DNA from: Xenopus tropicalis
Taxonomy: Eukaryota > Chordata > Amphibia > Anura > Pipidae
Reading direction: 5' to 3'
DNA: 64,000 nucleotides
Assembly: GCF_000004195.4 (NCBI RefSeq)
Contig: NC_030679.2
Coordinates: forward strand, 27,331,712 to 27,395,711
The translations under genes and the position numbers were made by a program. The notes under the pieces were generated by a model. The model ran no database searches, was not told the DNA's origin, and was given only the letters and a program-made list of their open reading frames with translations. This document shows positions 59,364-64,000 of this stretch, in pieces; positions within the stretch are counted from its first letter, which is position 1, and each line of letters opens with the position of its first letter.

Positions 59364-59629
59364 GTGAGTTTAACCCTATTTCTATCAAGTGTATAGTTTA
59401 ACAGAATAATCTAGTAAAAATGAAAAATGAATGGTACCGCTTGGTGGATAATAAAACTGCTCATTTCATTTTTATTGTTATTATTATTGTTGTTGTTCTA
59501 ATCATTGAACCATAGTAGAAAGATTTCATGAATGGGATTTGACTGCCAAAGCTATTTTTGAGTGATATTGTTAAAGTAATCCTAGAAAATATTCCTTGAA
59601 TTGATCAATAAGGCTGCTAAAATTATGTT

Positions 59630-60435
59630 TGAGCTGGGAAATTATATGTTAGTTTGATGAACTGTTGATGCAAGAGGTTTTTTTTGTTTTTTTTAGAAAA
59701 AAAATCATTCATTCTAAACCCCAACAACCCTGGGAAACCCTGGGAAATTATATGTCAGGAAAATGATACAAGTTTGATGAACTGTTGATGCAAGAGTTTG
59801 TTTTTAAAAAAAAAATATCATTCATTCAACCCTAACAACCCTGGGAAATTATATGTCAGGAAACTGATACAAGTTTGATGAACTGTTGATGCTAGAGTTT
59901 TTTTCCAGAAAAAAATATCATTCATTCAACCCCAACAACCCTGGGAAACCCTGGGAAATTATATGTCAGGAAACTGATACAAGTTTGATGAACTGTTGAT
60001 GCTAGAGTTTTTTTCCAGAAAAAAATATCATTCATTCAACCCCAACAACCCTGGGAAACCCTGGGAAATTATTTGTCAGGAAATTGATACAAGTTTGATA
60101 AACTGTTGATCCAAGAGTTTGTTTCTAAAAATAATCATTCATTCAAACCCAACAACCCTGGGAAACCCTGAGAAATAATATGCCAGGAAGTTGATACAAG
60201 GAACTATTGATGCAAGAATTCTTTTCTAAAAATATAATTAATTCAAATCCCCAACAACCCTGGGAAACCCTGGGAAATTATGTGTCAGGAAATTGATACA
60301 AGTTTGATGAACTGTTGATGCAAGTGTTCTATCTAAACAAAAATCATTTATTCAAAACCCCAACAACCCTGGGAAACCCTCAGGAAACTGATACAAGTTT
60401 GATAAACTGTTGATACAAGTTTTTATAGAAAATTA
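59630..60435 (+). repeat. Minisatellite, about eight copies of a unit of about 110 bp
   Basis: The landmark 'agtttgatgaactgttgatg' starts at about 59651, 59771, 59872, 59982, 60092 (one mismatch), 60301 and 60396 (one mismatch); a degenerate copy lies near 60200. Between landmarks each unit has 'caaccctgggaaaccctggg', 'aaattatatgtcaggaaact' and 'tcattcattcaacccc'. Spacings are 101-120 bp, 110 being the commonest. Confidence 0.9.
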
Positions 60436-61389
60436 ATTAATTTAACAGAGTGTTCCAGTTGTATTTATATTTATTTGCAGTTACATTCAAGATTAATTAC
60501 CTAACATTTCCCAACCCTGTAGAGCAGTGATGTAACTACTGGGGGTCTCAACAGCAGCAGCAGTAAGGGGAGATGGATGGCATGCTCTTGTTGGGTGTGT
60601 GGTGGGGGCAGTTGTGACTTCTGTACCTGTGGGCGTTCAGGTATTCAAGAAGACTGCTTAATTCACCCTATTTACTTATTTAGTATTGGATTTCACATGG
60701 GAAATGTACATTTGGTGTTGTAATCTTTAATAAGTTGCCATACACTAAAATTGTATTAACTGTGCATACTATTAGAAATACAGAAAACTTGAAACTTTTT
60801 TGTTTCCTGATCTGTGTATAAAACTTTGACTGTCTTGTGGATCATAGAGTCTATTTAAAGTGCCTGAACAAAGATGGAAAGGGGACATTTCCTGTAAAAT
60901 ATAGAAACAACATAATGTACCTTTAAAGATTGAAGTGGGATTATAAAAACATGGTACCATATCACAGTAAGTGTTCCCTTTGTATGTTTTTTTTTATGCC
61001 TGTATTTAATACGTAGTGACTCCAGTGGAAAATTGGTTACACATATTACACCAGAGTGAGGTGTTTGTAAAAAAAAAGTATTTAAAATATTGCTTTTTTG
61101 TCAAAAAATATGCCACCACTAAGCAGGTCTTAATAAATATTAAGGTGTTATTCACATTAGCAACATAAAACTATCCAATAAAGAATATAATATTGCCAGT
61201 TGTATTTGCGGTTCAATTTTTGTTTCATGATTCCTAATTTTTTGCACCAAAATACTATTTTGTTGCAGAAAAGACGTGAGGTTTTTTCATAACTTATTAT
61301 GTGACAAAACTGCAACAAATCTGAAACTGCAACAAAGCTGTTGAGTTCATGTAGCAGTCAATGGCAGGTGTCCTTCCCATTTACAACTG

Positions 61390-61760
61390 GAAGATCTTTA
61401 TTTGCTTCGTGGTTTTAGAGGTTTCTGTGTTTGATGCTTGTGTTTGTGTGACAATATGAAAAGTCACCGTTTTCATATTTTTCTGCATCTTTTTTCATAC
61501 ATGCTTTTTCAATTTGAATCTTTTAATAAATGACGAGACATTCATGTTTTTTTGGGGAAATAAGTTTACTTGGGGTTTCATAAGACCTTCCTTTGCATTG
61601 TGGCTTTAGAGGTTTTTGGGTTTGATGCTTGCATTTGTGCAACAATACCAAAAAGTCACAGTTTACACATTTTTTCTGCATTAGTTTTTGTTCATGCTTT
61701 TTTAGTTTGGGTCTTTTAATAAATGAGTAGATATTCATGTTTTCTGTGAAAATAAGTGTG
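61390..61760 (+). repeat. Diverged two-copy tandem repeat, period about 191 bp
   Basis: Copy 1 has 'ttttagaggtttctgtgttt' and 'cttttaataaatgacgagac'; copy 2 has 'ctttagaggtttttgggttt' and 'cttttaataaatgagtagat'. Corresponding points lie about 191 bp apart. Confidence 0.65.
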
Positions 61761-62271
61761 GTTTAAAAGAAAACTCTAAAACCACAAAAACCATAATGGT
61801 AATAAATCTATCCCTTGGACCATTAGAATATGATGGTGGTATTTAAGTACCTCACTTCTTTCTTATGTGCTGATATTTCTTCATCTTTTTGCCGGGCACT
61901 ATTTGATTCATTGCATTCATCATTTCTACTTATAATTCTCCTAGTATGAAACACAGTTACAGTTAGCCCTGAACATTTGAATAATAAGAGCTGTGCAATA
62001 ATTATTGTTAATAATAAAATAGTCTCTTGTGTAAAATGTATTATAATAATTACAAAAGAAAAGGGTATATATTAAAGTGTCCTAAAATATGAACACAACT
62101 TGTATGTTATGCACTGAGATTTATATATAATAAATAACATACATACATTGTAGAATAGGAAAAATAATTGTTTAATACTTTAAAAAGACACCTAAATGCA
62201 ATGTTTAAACAAAAAAGCAATGTTTTCTGAAAAAAATTACTTTAGAAACTTAATAACATTGAGTAGGTTTT

Positions 62272-62322
62272 GCATTGCTGCAATTCCTCATAAGCGCCTC
62301 TGAGCGCCACTGTTGACCAAGA
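62272..62322 (+). promoter_or_regulatory. CSE promoter element of E12, diverged core
   Basis: The core reads CCTCTGAGCGCCACTG (62297-62312), with two changes from the array consensus: A to T at 62301 and G to A at 62309, the latter turning CGCT into CACT as in E8. Spacing to the E12 start codon is 218 bp. Confidence 0.78.
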
Positions 62323-62514
62323 AGGAGAGAAATGTGGGACTGGAAGTCTAGTAATATAAAACTCACACTGCAGATCTGCAGGAAGACAGACATTTTCTGG
62401 ATTCTCAGGAACATTACACAATACATGCCTTATGCTTCCCTAATACTGTGGATTTAAAAGCAGGCTTTCCACTGGATTGTAACATTTGTGCATCTACAAG
62501 AACTGGATCTGCTG

Positions 62515-64000
62515 ATGGCTGCAAAGGAAATACATTGTTTTGACATGTACCAAGGAATGAGATGGCAAGTAACCTTTTCATTCTTATTCTCATGGTTTTG
62601 TCATTTGGTCTCTGGGCAGCTGCATTATTCTATTGCTGAAGAACTGAGAAAAGGCTCTGTTATAGCAAATATTGTTAAAGATCTTGAATTAGATATTAAG
62701 ACACTTAAATCTCAAAAACTTAGCATTGTTTCACAGATTTCAGAGAAATATTTTGCATTAGATGTAGAAAATGGAAATTTATATGTTAAAGACAGGATAG
62801 ACAGGGAGATTCTTTGCAGGACAGAAGCTACCTGCTTCCTAACCTTTGATGCAGTGCTTGCAAATCCTCTGAATGTTTTCACTGTCACAATTGAAATTCA
62901 GGATATAAATGATAATCCTCCAGCATTTTTCCATGACACCATCATTTTAAAGATCAGTGAAGCAACAACAACAGGAACATTCATGGCATTACAAAATGCA
63001 GAGGACCCAGATATTGGCACAAATTCTGTACAATCATACTCACTCAGTGATAATAAGCATTTTACACTGAGAAAAAAAAAATCTAGCACTGATCAGAATA
63101 CATTTCCAGAACTTATGTTAGAAAAACCTCTGGATCGAGAGACACAAAAGGATCATGAATTGATCTTAACTGCCTCTGATGGTGGAGACCCAGTAAAAAC
63201 TGGTACTGCTATAATAAGGATTATCGTTACTGATGCCAATGATAATTTGCCTGTATTTACTAAAGCTGTGTATAAAGTCAGCATAAGTGAAAATATTCCA
63301 ATTAACTCTTCAGTCCTCCATGTAAATGCAACTGACAGAGATGAAGGCACAAATGCACAAATCACCTACTCCTTCATCAAAACATCAGAAAATGACATTC
63401 ATTCGCCTATGTTTAGCATTAATCAAATAAATGGAGAAATTAAAACACTACAAAAATTAGATTTTGAGTTGACAAGAAATTATGAAATGTCAGTACAGGC
63501 CACAGATGGAGGCGGCTTTGTAGCGCATTCCAAAGTATTATTAGAAATAATCGATGAAAATGACAACGCTCCAGAGATAACTATGACTTCAGTATCTACT
63601 CCTATTCCTGAGGACTCTGAACCTGGCACAGTTATTGCCCTCATCAAAGTCCATGATCATGACTCTGGGGAAAATGGAGAAGCTGAGTGTCACCTATTGG
63701 GTTCACCTCCTTTTCAATTAGTTTCAACCTCCAGCAGTTACTACAGAATTATTACTACAAGTGTTTTGGACAGAGAGAAAGTTCAATTATATAACATTAC
63801 CATTCTTGCTAATGACAAAGGATCACCTCAGCTGTCCAGCAGAAAATCTATTTTACTGGATATTTCAGATGTTAATGACAATCCACCTGTGTTTTTGAAA
63901 TCTAGATATATTGCTTATTTGCCTGAGAACAATTTACCAGGGGCTTCCATATACAAGGTACAAGCATCAGATTCGGATATTGGAGAAAATTCTAAAGTTA
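62515..64000 (+). CDS. pcdhg: E12: clustered protocadherin variable exon, 3'-truncated by window edge
   Basis: I translated this stretch by hand: from ATG 62515 the frame stays open for 495 codons to the last base. Signal peptide 1-34 (MAAKEIHCFD..., LVSG before QLHYS), EC1 with EELRKGSVIANIVKDLELD and linker DINDN, EC2 with LEKPLDRETQ and linker DANDN, EC3 with linker DENDN, EC4 with linker DVNDN, and the start of EC5 (PENNLPGASIYKV). ATGs at 62545 and 62557 are possible alternative starts. A run of ten A at 63072-63081 codes for three lysines within EC2; length errors there would break the frame. EC4 has HDHDSGENGEAECHLLG, unlike the HDQDSG of all others. It is the most diverged exon of the window. 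The transmembrane part and splice donor lie outside. Confidence 0.92.
   Translation, partial: MAAKEIHCFDMYQGMRWQVTFSFLFSWFCHLVSGQLHYSIAEELRKGSVIANIVKDLELDIKTLKSQKLSIVSQISEKYFALDVENGNLYVKDRIDREILCRTEATCFLTFDAVLANPLNVFTVTIEIQDINDNPPAFFHDTIILKISEATTTGTFMALQNAEDPDIGTNSVQSYSLSDNKHFTLRKKKSSTDQNTFPELMLEKPLDRETQKDHELILTASDGGDPVKTGTAIIRIIVTDANDNLPVFTKAVYKVSISENIPINSSVLHVNATDRDEGTNAQITYSFIKTSENDIHSPMFSINQINGEIKTLQKLDFELTRNYEMSVQATDGGGFVAHSKVLLEIIDENDNAPEITMTSVSTPIPEDSEPGTVIALIKVHDHDSGENGEAECHLLGSPPFQLVSTSSSYYRIITTSVLDREKVQLYNITILANDKGSPQLSSRKSILLDISDVNDNPPVFLKSRYIAYLPENNLPGASIYKVQASDSDIGENSKV

Larger units (their letters stand above)
59364..62271. other. Intergenic/intronic DNA E11-E12, no gene
   Basis: Contents: a minisatellite of about eight copies (59630-60435), a diverged two-copy tandem duplication (61390-61760) and AT-rich DNA. 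No exon was seen. Confidence 0.78.

Noticed and set aside
59630..60435. CRISPR-like array
   Set aside because: The repeats are contiguous units of about 110 bp of variable length without unique spacers, in vertebrate DNA: a minisatellite.
59364..62271. Search for a shared constant exon (gamma type, PNTDW-like start)
   Set aside because: No such sequence preceded by a splice acceptor was recognised here or in any other spacer.
62515..64000. E12 as a pseudogene because no complete open frame is delimited there
   Set aside because: Manual translation shows a continuous frame of 495 codons running off the window edge; only the missing stop hides it.
1..64000. Alpha- or beta-type protocadherin identity
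   Set aside because: Beta exons end in a stop without a donor, unlike these. Alpha tails have different cysteine-rich motifs. Gamma remains an inference until the constant exon is seen.

Overview
This window is vertebrate genomic DNA, most probably from a frog of the genus Xenopus. It is AT-rich and intron-like between genes. It carries several interspersed repeats typical of Xenopus: the 'ccccaaccagtggctgg' hAT-type element near 55975, the 'tatgggatatgttatccgg' element near 52361, the 'agcagctatctggtttctag' element near 21930, and SINE/L2-tail copies. There is no prokaryotic-style gene organisation.

The only protein-coding content I can support is a tandem array of clustered-protocadherin variable exons, all on the + strand. 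There are twelve: one cut by the left edge (E1), ten complete (E2-E11) and one cut by the right edge (E12). Each complete exon encodes a signal peptide, six cadherin ectodomains (EC1-EC6) with DxNDN linkers, one transmembrane helix and a short variable cytoplasmic segment of about 90 residues. Each ends in phase 0 at a good splice donor (CAG or GAG, then GTGAGT, GTAAGT or GTCAGT). The missing exon-internal stop plus a donor argues against the single-exon beta type. The tail (PYSYNVCVA..., S/E-S-D-F-x-F, ending NLIDADDSG) resembles the gamma type, closest to gamma-B, rather than alpha. No constant exon was seen, so those exons should lie to the right of the window.

Upstream of each exon, 170-280 bp before the start codon, is one copy of a conserved element with core CCTCAGAGCGCCGCTG (the 'CGCT box' or CSE of clustered protocadherin promoters, known to bind CTCF in mammals). 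Eleven copies are present; E1's would lie left of the window.

Layout. E1-E4 (1-21318) are near-identical exons in roughly 6.2-6.7 kb repeat units whose intergenic DNA is also duplicated. E5+E6 and E7+E8 (about 22.4-43.5 kb) form a direct tandem duplication of a two-gene block of about 10.3 kb; E5/E7 belong with E1-E4, while E6/E8 are a second subfamily. E9-E12 (46.6-64 kb) are single, more diverged exons with longer, repeat-laden spacers. The array thus looks older on the right and recently expanded on the left.

Function, from established knowledge of the family: a neuron fires one or a few variable promoters, splices the chosen exon to shared constant exons, and displays a homophilic adhesion receptor that acts as a cell-identity tag. 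The most interesting signals are evolutionary: a mosaic exon (E7), near-identical pairs whose differences cluster in a small EC2 patch, duplicated 'ghost' exon ends with a second splice donor behind E2 and E3, and transposon insertions with target-site duplications whose empty sites survive in sister units.
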